DNA from: PCPOR2b sp965220385
GTDB taxonomy: Bacteria > Poribacteria > WGA-4E > PCPOR2b
Assembly (NCBI GenBank): GCA_965220385.1
Contig: OZ244825.1
Location: 5,704,001-5,768,000, forward strand
DNA: 64,000 nt
Direction: 5' to 3'
Shown here: positions 1 through 7,762 of the stretch, piece after piece
Layout: each line of letters begins with the position of its first letter
Numbering within the stretch: position 1 is the stretch's first letter
Program-made: the position numbers and the translations under genes
The notes under the pieces: generated by a model
Database searches by the model: none
The model's input: the letters and a program-made list of their open reading frames with translations, nothing else
Told to the model about the DNA's origin: nothing

Positions 1-837
1 GATCAGGTTGCCAAGAAATATGAATTCGCGCATACGTTCACAGATCATCGTGAAATGCTCGACAGCGTTGACTTGGATATCATCTACTGCGTGATGCGTG
101 AGGAATGGATATTGCAACCCGCGCTCGATTGCCTCAACGCAGGGAAACATATTTTCATCGAAAAACCGCCTGGCGCAAACAGCGATGAGACGCAACAGTT
201 GTTGGACGCAGCGATTGCGAACGATGTCTATGCGATGGTCGGTTTTCAACGCCGTTACGCTGCGGTGACCCGTGAGGCGATGCGCCGTGTAGCGGAGAAG
301 GGACGCGTTTCTACAGCGATAACTACCTTCAACAAACAGATTCTCGGTGGTGATGGCAAGGAGTTTACAACAACGCTCTGGAACGATGTATGTCACGTAG
401 TCGATCTGCTTCGGTATATGGCGGGTGGTGAACCTGTTGAGGTAACGGCGTATCGGGATAAGTTCGGCAGCGAAAGTCGGAACTGTTACACCGCACTCGT
501 TCGTTTTGATAACGACGTGACAGGTGTGCTACTTGGGAATCGAGCATCAGGAGGTCGGGTGCTTCGTTCGGAGCTGCACGGTGTGGGGATTGGGTGTTAC
601 ATGAAGATCCCGGCGGAAATCGAGATCCATGAAGACAACGAAAGTCACACGATGGGCGGCTGGGAGGTTGATGGCGTTGACGAGCGGGACACGCCTCGAT
701 ATGAAGGTGTTCTGACGATGCACGAGCACTTCGCAGATTGCGTCCGTAACAGGAAGGTTCCGATCAGCGATCTCCGTGACACTATTCATTCGATTCACCT
801 TGTTGACCAGATTGAAGGGACTTTACCCGACTCATAA
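1..837 (+). CDS. Gfo/Idh/MocA-family oxidoreductase, 5'-truncated
   Basis: The reading frame is open from base 1, so the N-terminal Rossmann start lies outside the window; 278 codons are visible. The segment HIFIEKPPG is the EKP active-site motif of the Gfo/Idh/MocA NAD(P)-dependent sugar or inositol dehydrogenases. The following helix and the RFDNDVTGVLLGNRASGG stretch fit the C-terminal alpha/beta substrate domain. An internal ATG at 55 is not the real start, because coding continues upstream of it in frame. The gene lies 85 nt upstream of a glutamine-synthetase-family gene on the same strand and may be co-transcribed with it. The substrate cannot be told from the sequence. Confidence 0.85.
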   Translation, partial: DQVAKKYEFAHTFTDHREMLDSVDLDIIYCVMREEWILQPALDCLNAGKHIFIEKPPGANSDETQQLLDAAIANDVYAMVGFQRRYAAVTREAMRRVAEKGRVSTAITTFNKQILGGDGKEFTTTLWNDVCHVVDLLRYMAGGEPVEVTAYRDKFGSESRNCYTALVRFDNDVTGVLLGNRASGGRVLRSELHGVGIGCYMKIPAEIEIHEDNESHTMGGWEVDGVDERDTPRYEGVLTMHEHFADCVRNRKVPISDLRDTIHSIHLVDQIEGTLPDS

Positions 838-861
838 AACGTAAAGAGATGTCTAAATATT

Positions 862-901
862 GGGGAAATTAGCCGGTATTCGACCCGACGGCTAATGCCC
901 C
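862..901. other. Intergenic stem-loop
   Basis: ATTAGCCG at 868-875 pairs perfectly with CGGCTAAT at 889-896 around a 13-nt loop. GGGG (862-865) and CCCC (898-901) can extend the stem. No T-tract follows, so it is not a clear terminator. It lies between the oxidoreductase stop and the glutamine-synthetase-family start and could be a processing or attenuation hairpin. Confidence 0.4.
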
Positions 902-922
902 GGTATGTGGAAGTAGGGATTT

Positions 923-2287
923 ATGGAAATAAATCAGATCAAAGCACATCTTGAGAGCGACAAAATTCAGAAAATTAAACTTGCTGGCTTCGATATTGAT
1001 GGAGTCATGCGTGGCAAATATATTTCGCTCGACAAGTTCTTTTCTGCTATCGAAAAGGGCTTAGGTTTCTGTGATGTGACATTCGGTTGGGATATGATCG
1101 ATCAACTCTACGAGCAACCGACCGTCACGGGATGGCATACCGGGTATCCGGATCTCCTTGCCAAGATTGACCTAAGTACGTATCGCGCGATCCCTTGGGA
1201 GCCGAATACAGCGCTGTTTTTGCTCGACTTTTACGAGAGCGAAGATCAGCCGCTTGCGGTTTCCCCGCGCCAACTGCTCCAAGCAGTCGTCCGTAAAGCG
1301 AACGATATGGGATTCCAGCCGTTCATGTCAGCGGAATATGAGTACTTTATCTTCCGAGAGACGCCTCACTCTTTGGAAGACAAGGGATTTGAGAACATGA
1401 CACCGCTCTCGCCCGGATGGTTTGGCTACAGTGTGCTGCGGGCGTCTGCGGCTGCGGAGATTGTTCATGCAATTATTGATGGGATGAAGGAATACGGCGT
1501 TGAGCTGGAAGGGATACATACAGAAACCGGTCCCGGCGTCTATGAAACTGCGATTCTGTATGATACAGCATGTAACGCTGCAGACAAAGCCGCCCTGTTC
1601 AAAACTGGCGTGAAAGAGATTTTAGCCAGACATGAACTCGTTACAACCTTTATGGCGAAGTGGAGTTTAGATTACCCCGGTTGCAGCGGTCACCTGCACC
1701 AGAGTTTATGGAACTTGGAAGGGGAGGCAAACCTGTTTGCCGATGAATCGGATGCTTCGGGTATGTCTCAAATGATGAAGCACTATATCGCCGGGCAGAT
1801 AGCGGCAATGCCTGAAATGATGGCATTCATCTGTCCGACAATTAACTCCTACAAACGAACCGTCCCCGGCGCATGGGCACCGACCAACGCCTCTTGGGGA
1901 ATTGAAAATAGAACCACCTCCCTTCGTGCAATCCCTGGAACCTCCCCTACATCCACACGGACCGAATATCGGTTAGCCGGTGCTGATGCCAATCCACATA
2001 TCACTATGGCGGTTAGCCTCGCCGCCGGGTTATACGGTATTGAACATCAACTCGATCCCGGTGAACCGTTTGAGGGTAATGCCTATAATGCCCCTCGCGA
2101 ACGATTTGAACTTTTGCCAAGATCCTTAGAGGACGCAACAGATGAGTTGATAGACGGTGAAATTAGTCGTGCCTGTCTTGGTGATGCGTTTGTGGATCAT
2201 TTCATAATCACACGTGAGCATGAAATTACGGAATTCCGCCGCGCCATAACGGATTGGGAACTGAAACGATACTTTGAGGTCATCTGA
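923..2287 (+). CDS. Glutamine synthetase family protein (amide/gamma-glutamyl ligase)
   Basis: The 454-residue protein has the beta-grasp N-domain followed by the GS catalytic domain. Visible landmarks are SAEYEYFIF (metal-binding Glu138 and Glu140), ETGPGVYE near 206, SGHLHQSLW near 253 (ATP/metal His) and the NSYKR...APTNASWG...ENR block near 309-336 that binds nucleotide and glutamate. The family makes an amide or gamma-glutamyl bond from glutamate and ammonia or an amine, using ATP. The length and the divergent N-terminus (GFDIDGVMRGKYI) fit the GlnT/PuuA/FluG-like branch better than housekeeping GlnA; this is an inference. A HAD-family gene follows four bases after the stop and is probably translated with it. 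Confidence 0.9.
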   Translation: MEINQIKAHLESDKIQKIKLAGFDIDGVMRGKYISLDKFFSAIEKGLGFCDVTFGWDMIDQLYEQPTVTGWHTGYPDLLAKIDLSTYRAIPWEPNTALFLLDFYESEDQPLAVSPRQLLQAVVRKANDMGFQPFMSAEYEYFIFRETPHSLEDKGFENMTPLSPGWFGYSVLRASAAAEIVHAIIDGMKEYGVELEGIHTETGPGVYETAILYDTACNAADKAALFKTGVKEILARHELVTTFMAKWSLDYPGCSGHLHQSLWNLEGEANLFADESDASGMSQMMKHYIAGQIAAMPEMMAFICPTINSYKRTVPGAWAPTNASWGIENRTTSLRAIPGTSPTSTRTEYRLAGADANPHITMAVSLAAGLYGIEHQLDPGEPFEGNAYNAPRERFELLPRSLEDATDELIDGEISRACLGDAFVDHFIITREHEITEFRRAITDWELKRYFEVI

Positions 2288-2291
2288 TATT

Positions 2292-2987
2292 ATGTTTTCC
2301 CAACCGATTCAGTTGGCGATGTTTGACATGGCTGGGACCACTGTCAACGATGAGGTCGACGGATACCCTCTGATGGTCATCAGTATGATGCGAGCTTTTG
2401 CTAAGCACGGGATCGCGCTTTCCTCAGACGTAATTAACAAGCATCGAGGGAAGCAGAAGTCTGAGGCCATCCAAACCCTTCTGAAAGAGGTTGCAGAACT
2501 ATCCCCTGCCAATGCTGAGCACGTCGGCGATGGCATATATCGTGATTTTCTTCATGAACTGGAAAGTAACCTTTCGAGTATATCGGAAATTGACGGCGCA
2601 ACCGAGCTTTTCCGACACCTCAAATCCAAGGATATCCACGTTGGGGTAGGAAGTGGATTTCCAATGCAGATTGTTCAATTAATCGTTTCTCAACTGGGTT
2701 GGCTGGACGAAGGACTGCTCGACTATGTCGGGAGTGCGGAACAGGTTGGTGTGGGGCGTCCTAACCCGAAAATGATCCATGATGCTATGCACCAACTCGG
2801 TGTCACGGAGGGGCGAAAGGTAGTCAAAATTGGGGATACTGTGGTTGATATTCAAGAAGGAAAGAACGCCGGCGCTTGGACGGTCGCCGTATTGACGGGA
2901 TCTCAGATGAAAACACAATTAAGAGCAGCGGGGCCGGATTACATTTTATCGAGTATTCGAGAGTTGAAGCCATTATTTCTCCGGTAA
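2292..2987 (+). CDS. Phosphonatase-like HAD hydrolase
   Basis: This 231-residue protein begins with MFSQPIQLAMFDMAGTTV. The D-x-A-G-T-T form of HAD motif I (nucleophile Asp12) is typical of the phosphonoacetaldehyde hydrolase-like subfamily, where Ala replaces the usual acid/base Asp. A helical cap follows, then VGSG near residue 120 (motif II) and KIGDTVVDIQEGKNAG near 185 (motifs III/IV). The ATG at 2292 is preferred because GAGG lies about ten bases upstream; an in-frame ATG at 2274 would overlap the previous gene by 14 nt. The physiological substrate is unknown. No other phosphonate gene is nearby, so a phosphonate pathway should not be assumed. Confidence 0.85.
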   Translation: MFSQPIQLAMFDMAGTTVNDEVDGYPLMVISMMRAFAKHGIALSSDVINKHRGKQKSEAIQTLLKEVAELSPANAEHVGDGIYRDFLHELESNLSSISEIDGATELFRHLKSKDIHVGVGSGFPMQIVQLIVSQLGWLDEGLLDYVGSAEQVGVGRPNPKMIHDAMHQLGVTEGRKVVKIGDTVVDIQEGKNAGAWTVAVLTGSQMKTQLRAAGPDYILSSIRELKPLFLR

Positions 2988-3018
2988 GTGCACTCTAATT
3001 CTCGGCAGTGAAAAGCGT

Positions 3019-3705
3019 TTATCGAGCAATCTGTTTGAGCCGTCCCCACATTGCGAATTGCTTACCTGTCGGAGCAACTGCAAAAGTAGGGTCATACCAT
3101 GCAGGATCAGTGTCATCATCGGTATCTTGGGTGAGATTTCGCAGATTTCCTCCGTCAGCGTCCATCACGTGAATTTCCGGCTTCTTCCTAGCCCTATTAG
3201 ACGAGAAAGCAATGCGTTTACCGTCAGGAGACCATGAGGGATGCCAATCACGACTGGCATTATTGGTGAGTCTACGCGGATTACCCCCATCAGCGTCCAT
3301 CACGTAGATTTCAGCGTTCTCATCCCTCCAAGTATCAAAGGCAATGCGTTTACCATCAGGAGACCATGAGGGATTTTCGTCACGACTAGCGTTATTGGTG
3401 AGGTTTTGCTGATTCTTCCCATCGTTGTCCATCACGTAAATTTCTGCCTTCCCATCCCTATCAGACATGAAGGCAATGTGTTTACCGTCGGGCGACCATG
3501 AGGGATGCCAATCACTAACGGGATTGTTAGAAAGGTTTCGTGGATTTTTCCCATCGTTGTCCATCACGTAGATTTTATGGTTCCCATCCCTATCAGACAC
3601 GAAGGCAATCTGTGCGTGTGCGTCAACACCTATCATCAGCGTCGTCAGACCCAAGAGGACAACGCTCGCTCGTACGAAATATGCGAGATTGTATCTCCGT
3701 TGCAT
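3019..3705 (-). CDS. Exported TolB/PD40 beta-propeller protein, four repeats, with W-G-x-[IL]-K tail
   Basis: This is the last of five tandem paralogues by transcription order (228 residues). A signal peptide ends near DAHAQ. Four PD40/WD40-like blades follow, each with an IAF-S-D-R-DGN...IYVMD-x-DGxNP-x-x-LTNN...PSWSPDGK pattern. The protein ends in a conserved tail, VAPTGKQFAMWGRLKQ. TolB-type propellers normally act in the periplasm or at the surface as protein- or glycan-binding scaffolds; no catalytic residues are expected. The start MQRRYN is chosen because AAGGAGG lies nine bases upstream; an ATG 24 nt earlier lacks a ribosome site. It has two blades fewer than its 320-326-residue neighbours. 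Confidence 0.88.
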   Translation of the reverse strand: MQRRYNLAYFVRASVVLLGLTTLMIGVDAHAQIAFVSDRDGNHKIYVMDNDGKNPRNLSNNPVSDWHPSWSPDGKHIAFMSDRDGKAEIYVMDNDGKNQQNLTNNASRDENPSWSPDGKRIAFDTWRDENAEIYVMDADGGNPRRLTNNASRDWHPSWSPDGKRIAFSSNRARKKPEIHVMDADGGNLRNLTQDTDDDTDPAWYDPTFAVAPTGKQFAMWGRLKQIAR

Positions 3706-3735
3706 CTGTTGTGCCTCCTTCCTTCTCAAAAGCAG

Positions 3736-4698
3736 TTATCGTGCGACCTGTTTGAGCCACCCCCACATCGTGAATTGCTCGCCCACAGGAGCAACCGCGA
3801 AAGCAGGACTATACCACGTAGGCTGAGAATCACGCACTACAGGGCTGTTGGTCAGGTTTTGCTGGTTCTTGCCATCAATGTCCATCACGTAGATTTCCCA
3901 GTTCCCATCCCTATCCGAAGAGAAGGCAATCCGCCTGCCATCTGGGGACCATGAGGGTTCACGGTCAACGTGGTGATTTTTGGTAAGTTGTTGAGGAATC
4001 CCGCCATCGGCGGTCATCACGTAGATTTCCATGTCCTCGCCCTTCGGCACAGCGGTGAAAGCAATTTGCTTGCCGTCGGGTGACCATGAAGGTGCCCAAC
4101 TGTCACGGTGACTTCCGGTGAGTTTCTGAATATTTCCTCCCTTAGTATCCATCACGTAGATGTCCCAGTTAGCAAACTTATTGGAAGTAAAGGCAATGCG
4201 TTGGCTGTCCGGGGACCACGAGGGATTACGGTCGATATGGAAACTGTTGGTGAGGTTTCGCGGGTTACTCCCATCGGCATCCATTACATAGATATCTGTC
4301 TTTTCCCACTTGCCAGCCCTATCAGACGTGAAGGCAATACGTTTGCCGCTTGGGGACCATGAAGGTTCCCAGTCACTATGACGATTGTCTGTGAGCTGTC
4401 GCAGATTTCCGCCATCGATGTCCATGGCGTAGATATCCCAGTTTTTATTACTCAGGGAAGCGAAGGCGATACGTTCTCCGTCGGGAGACCAAGAGAGAGA
4501 ATTGTCAGCCCAGAGATTATCAGTAAGTTTTTGAAGATTCCCGCCGTCGGCGTCCATTACGTAGATATCTACCCTATCATTAATCTCAGACGTAAAGGCG
4601 ATTTGCGCCTGCGCGTCAACACCTACCATCAGTGCAGTCACAGCCGACAGAGCAAGACCCGCTAAGATGAAATATGCTGCGTTATATTTCCGTTGCAT
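3736..4698 (-). CDS. Exported TolB/PD40 beta-propeller protein, six repeats, with W-G-x-[IL]-K tail
   Basis: The 320-residue protein has a signal peptide (hydrophobic core, then VDAQAQ). Six PD40 blades are marked by six IYVMD/IYAMD/IYVMT strands and by WSPDG/WSPSG turns. The C-terminal tail reads VAPVGEQFTMWGWLKQ, with Glu in place of the usual Lys before Q. The start at 4698 has GGGAGG upstream. The gap to the next gene is exactly 30 nt, as at the other three junctions in this array. A six-bladed propeller fits the periplasmic TolB-like fold; the ligand is unknown. Confidence 0.88.
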   Translation of the reverse strand: MQRKYNAAYFILAGLALSAVTALMVGVDAQAQIAFTSEINDRVDIYVMDADGGNLQKLTDNLWADNSLSWSPDGERIAFASLSNKNWDIYAMDIDGGNLRQLTDNRHSDWEPSWSPSGKRIAFTSDRAGKWEKTDIYVMDADGSNPRNLTNSFHIDRNPSWSPDSQRIAFTSNKFANWDIYVMDTKGGNIQKLTGSHRDSWAPSWSPDGKQIAFTAVPKGEDMEIYVMTADGGIPQQLTKNHHVDREPSWSPDGRRIAFSSDRDGNWEIYVMDIDGKNQQNLTNSPVVRDSQPTWYSPAFAVAPVGEQFTMWGWLKQVAR

Positions 4699-4728
4699 CT
4701 GGCGTACCTCCCTCCCTTTCAAAAACGG

Positions 4729-5694
4729 TTATTTGACGCCCCCTTTAAGCCAGCCCCAGATTGCGAATTGCTTACCCGCGGGAGCAACTGCAGCAAAAGA
4801 AGGACCATACCACGCAGGTTGAGAGTCATCCGCTATCGGATTTTTGGTTAGGTTTCGAGGGTTCTGTCCATCAGCATCCATCACGTAGATTTCCCAGTCC
4901 CCGTCTCTCTTGGAAGCGAAGGCAATGCGTTTGCTGTCGGAAGACCAGGAAGGTGAGTTGTCAGGATGGCGGTTTGCAGTCAAGTTTCGAGAATTCCTGC
5001 CGTCAGCGCCCATTACATAAATATCCGGAAGTTCATTGTGCCAATCCGTGACCCAAGACGAGAAGGCAATGTATTTGCCATCTGGGGACCAAGCGGGTGG
5101 ACCATCGCGGCGGGCAGGACTTTTGGTTAGGTTTCGAGGATTCTTGCCATTGGCGTCCATCACGTAAATGTCCGGGTGAGCCTCCCGTTTAGACCGAGCC
5201 ACGAAGACAATGCGTTTGCCATCTGGGGACCAGGCGGGGGCATATTCGACATGGCGACTAACTGTGATGTTTTGAGGAATCTTGCGATTGATAGCCATCA
5301 CGCAGATTTCACCGTGGTCTCCCTTGATAGAAAAGAAAGCAATGCGTTTGCTGTCGGGTGACCAAGCGGGATCACGATCAATCTCAGGATTGTCTGTGAG
5401 TTGTTGAAGATTATTCCCATCGGCATCCATTACATAGATATCCCAATTCCCCTCTCTGTCGGATTCGAAGGCGATGCGTTTGCCGTTGGGTGACCAAGCG
5501 GGATCGCGGTCAGTTGCCGGATCGTTTGTAAGTTGTCGAGGATTTCCACCATGGACATCCATCACGTAGATGTCCGAGTTTCCATCTCTATTGGACACAA
5601 AGGCGATTTGTGCTTGTGCGTCGATACCAGTCATCAGTGCCGCTAAACCTAAGAGAACAACTGTGGGTAGTACGAGAGTGTATCTCCGTTGCAT
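4729..5694 (-). CDS. Exported TolB/PD40 beta-propeller protein, six repeats, with W-G-x-[IL]-K tail
   Basis: The 321-residue paralogue has a signal peptide ending at IDAQAQ, then six blades. The third is degenerate (ICVMAINRKIPQ instead of IYVMDADGxNPR), so this blade has lost the usual turn. The tail VAPAGKQFAIWGWLKGG differs at its end from its neighbours (GGVK instead of QVAR). AAGGAGG precedes the chosen start; the ATG 24 nt upstream is not supported. It is transcribed third in the array, with 30-nt spacers on both sides. I infer an extracytoplasmic binding role. Confidence 0.88.
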   Translation of the reverse strand: MQRRYTLVLPTVVLLGLAALMTGIDAQAQIAFVSNRDGNSDIYVMDVHGGNPRQLTNDPATDRDPAWSPNGKRIAFESDREGNWDIYVMDADGNNLQQLTDNPEIDRDPAWSPDSKRIAFFSIKGDHGEICVMAINRKIPQNITVSRHVEYAPAWSPDGKRIVFVARSKREAHPDIYVMDANGKNPRNLTKSPARRDGPPAWSPDGKYIAFSSWVTDWHNELPDIYVMGADGRNSRNLTANRHPDNSPSWSSDSKRIAFASKRDGDWEIYVMDADGQNPRNLTKNPIADDSQPAWYGPSFAAVAPAGKQFAIWGWLKGGVK

Positions 5695-5724
5695 CTGCCG
5701 TACCTCCTTCATTTTCAAAGACGG

Positions 5725-6705
5725 TTATCGTGTGACCTGTTTGAGCCTGCCCCACATTGTGGATTGCTTGTCCGAAGGGGCAACTGAAAAAGTGGGAGCA
5801 GCCCCAAAGGCAGGACCAAACCAAGCAGGATGAGATTCATGTGCTAAAAGAGTGTTGGTTAGGTTTTGCGGATTTCCCCCGTCTGCATCCATCATATAGA
5901 TGTCCCAATTCCCGTTCCTACCAGACATAAAGGCAATGCGTTTACCGTCGGCAGACCATGAAGGGTAACTATCCATCGCGGGATTGTTTGTGAGTTGTTG
6001 AAGGTTTCCCCCATCGGCATCCATCACGTAAATATCCGTTTCTCCCCCTTGAACCGCTGCTGTAAAAGCGATGCGTTTACCGTCAGGAGACCATGAAGGT
6101 GCCCAGTTATTACGGTGACTTCCGGTGAGATTTTGATGATTCTCCCCATCGGCATCCATCACGTAGATGTCCCATCTAGCGCCCCTATGGGAGGCGAAGG
6201 CAATACGTTTGCCGTCGGGAGACCAAGCTGGGTAACGGTCGACATGGTGCGAGTTTGTGAGTTTTTTGGGATTCTCCCCGTTAGTATCCATCACGTAAAT
6301 ATTTGCTTTTCCCCAGTCCTCCGCTCTATCGGACGTGAAGGCGATGCGCGCGCCATCGGGGGACCAAGAAGGCTCCCAGTCACTATGAATATTTTTGGTG
6401 AGTTTTTTCGGGTTCCCACCATCGACAGCCACTATATAGATGTCCCAATTTCTATTGTTTAGGGAGGCGAAGGCGATGCGTTTACCGCCGGGAGACCAGG
6501 AGAGCGGATCGTCAGCCCAGAGATTGTTTGTGAGTTGTCGAGGCTTCTGCCCTTCCGCGTCTATCAGGTAGATGTCTACGTTGTCATTAGTCTCAGACGT
6601 AAAGGCAATTTGTGCCTGTGCGTTAACACCTATCACCAGTGTCGTCAAACCTAAGAGGACAACCGTAGCTAGCACGAAACATGTGGATTTGTATCTCCGT
6701 TGCAT
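5725..6705 (-). CDS. Exported TolB/PD40 beta-propeller protein, six repeats, with W-G-x-[IL]-K tail
   Basis: This is the longest member of the array (326 residues), with a signal peptide ending at VNAQAQ. The six blades have IYLID, IYIVA, IYVMD, IYVMD, IYVMD and IYMMD strands. Its opening blades (SETNDNVDIY, NLWADDPLSWSPGG, ASLNNRNWDIY) closely match those of the protein at 3736-4698. The two are therefore nearer to each other than to the protein lying between them, which suggests unequal exchange within the array. A short insertion (FGAAPT) precedes the tail VAPSDKQSTMWGRLKQ. GGAGG lies before the chosen start. Confidence 0.88.
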   Translation of the reverse strand: MQRRYKSTCFVLATVVLLGLTTLVIGVNAQAQIAFTSETNDNVDIYLIDAEGQKPRQLTNNLWADDPLSWSPGGKRIAFASLNNRNWDIYIVAVDGGNPKKLTKNIHSDWEPSWSPDGARIAFTSDRAEDWGKANIYVMDTNGENPKKLTNSHHVDRYPAWSPDGKRIAFASHRGARWDIYVMDADGENHQNLTGSHRNNWAPSWSPDGKRIAFTAAVQGGETDIYVMDADGGNLQQLTNNPAMDSYPSWSADGKRIAFMSGRNGNWDIYMMDADGGNPQNLTNTLLAHESHPAWFGPAFGAAPTFSVAPSDKQSTMWGRLKQVTR

Positions 6706-6735
6706 TCGTTGTGCCTCCTTCCTTCTCAAAAGCAG

Positions 6736-7389
6736 TTATCGTGCGACCTGTTTGAGCCACCCCCACATCGTGAATTGCTTACCCGCGGGAGCAACTGCAA
6801 AAACAGGACTATACCAAGCAGGTTCATAGTCAAATACTAAAGGATCGTTTGTGAGTTGTCGAGGATTTTGCCCATCAGCATCCATCACATAGATGTCCGC
6901 CTTTCCGTTCCTTCCAGAAGCGAAGGCAATGCGTTTGCCGTCAGGTGACCATGAGGGAGAATGGTCAATCGCAGGATTATCTGTGAGTCTTTGAGGATTC
7001 TGCCCATCGGTGTCCATCACGTAGATTTCACTGTTCCCATCTCTCTTGGACGAGAAGGCAATGCGTTTGCCGCTAGGAGACCATGAAGTGTGAAAGTCAT
7101 CCGCCGGATTGTTTGTGAGGTTCTGAAGATTCCCACCATCGGCGTCCATCACGTAGATTTCCCAGTCCCTCTCGAAGGCAATCTGTTTACCGTCCGGTGA
7201 CCATGAGGGATCGTCCTCATCCTCGGGATGATTGGTGAGTTTTCGCTGATTCTTTCCATCGGCGTCCATCACGTAGATGTCCGCGTTCCCATCCCTATCA
7301 GACACGAAGGCAATCTGTGCCTGTGCGTCGATGCCTACCATCAGCGTCGTCAAACCCAAGAGGACTACGCTATTGTATTTCGGTTGCAT
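6736..7389 (-). CDS. Exported TolB/PD40 beta-propeller protein, four repeats, with W-G-x-[IL]-K tail (first gene of array)
   Basis: This promoter-proximal member has 217 residues and a short signal peptide ending at IDAQAQ. It has four PD40 blades, and the tail is VAPAGKQFTMWGWLKQ. The second blade is internally shortened: IAFERDWEIYVMD lacks the S-x-R-DGN loop present in every other blade. The start has GGAGG upstream. A TTGACA box and a 17-nt palindrome lie 50-80 nt before the start (see the regulatory entries). The ligand is unknown. Confidence 0.88.
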   Translation of the reverse strand: MQPKYNSVVLLGLTTLMVGIDAQAQIAFVSDRDGNADIYVMDADGKNQRKLTNHPEDEDDPSWSPDGKQIAFERDWEIYVMDADGGNLQNLTNNPADDFHTSWSPSGKRIAFSSKRDGNSEIYVMDTDGQNPQRLTDNPAIDHSPSWSPDGKRIAFASGRNGKADIYVMDADGQNPRQLTNDPLVFDYEPAWYSPVFAVAPAGKQFTMWGWLKQVAR

Positions 7390-7439
7390 CTGTTATGCCT
7401 CCTTCCCTCTCAAATAGGTTCTGTCGACGTTTCAACCAA

Positions 7440-7471
7440 GTCAGATAAGATCTGACGCTAATCGTTGTCAA
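7440..7471 (-). promoter_or_regulatory. Candidate promoter -35 with overlapping operator-like palindrome for the propeller array
   Basis: On the minus strand a perfect TTGACA (7471-7466) is followed by a weak -10 candidate (TATCTG or TTATCT around 7448-7442). GTCAGAT (7440-7446) and ATCTGAC (7450-7456) form a perfect 7-bp inverted repeat around AAG, covering the -10 region. This is where a repressor would act. The leader to the first propeller gene would be about 50 nt. Confidence 0.38.
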
Positions 7472-7612
7472 ACAAAAATCGCTCGGCTCATTGACTACAC
7501 GCGATTAAGATAACCCGAGTTATCATCTAAACATCCTTCAGTGGGGCATGTCTATAGAATATTGTCACTGACTTAAAAAATTTACAGGATATTTACATTC
7601 ATTTGCAACCAA

Positions 7613-7653
7613 TTTTTAGAAGTATGGACATAATCTGTCCATACTTCTAAAAA
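7613..7653. repeat. Perfect 18-bp inverted repeat, 5-nt loop
   Basis: TTTTTAGAAGTATGGACA (7613-7630) and its exact reverse complement (7636-7653) enclose TAATC. The arms are AT-rich with T/A ends, so it could serve as a weak bidirectional terminator downstream of the minus-strand gene at 7763-9010. The absence of mismatches and the low GC content are unusual for that role. Confidence 0.75.
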
Positions 7654-7762
7654 AGTGACCGAAATTCTTGTGTGATTGGTGGGTATTCTTATAATCACAA
7701 TGGGGAGAAGTAGGGGTTTTTGAGTTGATACTTAAAATGGGAGAACCAACTGCAATATCAGA

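Larger units (their letters stand above)
7390..7762. other. Gene-free stretch: putative promoter/operator and a perfect 18-bp hairpin
   Basis: No coding sequence is supported here. The left part carries the candidate promoter and palindrome for the propeller array. The right part has the perfect inverted repeat at 7613-7653. The remainder is AT-rich and shows no recognisable RNA gene. Confidence 0.7.

Noticed and set aside
2292..2987. Phosphonate degradation locus
   Set aside because: Only the HAD protein suggests it. No phnW, phn transporter or C-P lyase gene is present, and the subfamily includes enzymes with other substrates.
3019..7389. Regularly spaced DNA repeats that resemble a CRISPR or satellite array
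   Set aside because: The repeats are about 126-129 nt, encode PD40 blades in frame on the minus strand and vary at codon level. There are no short identical repeats with unique spacers.
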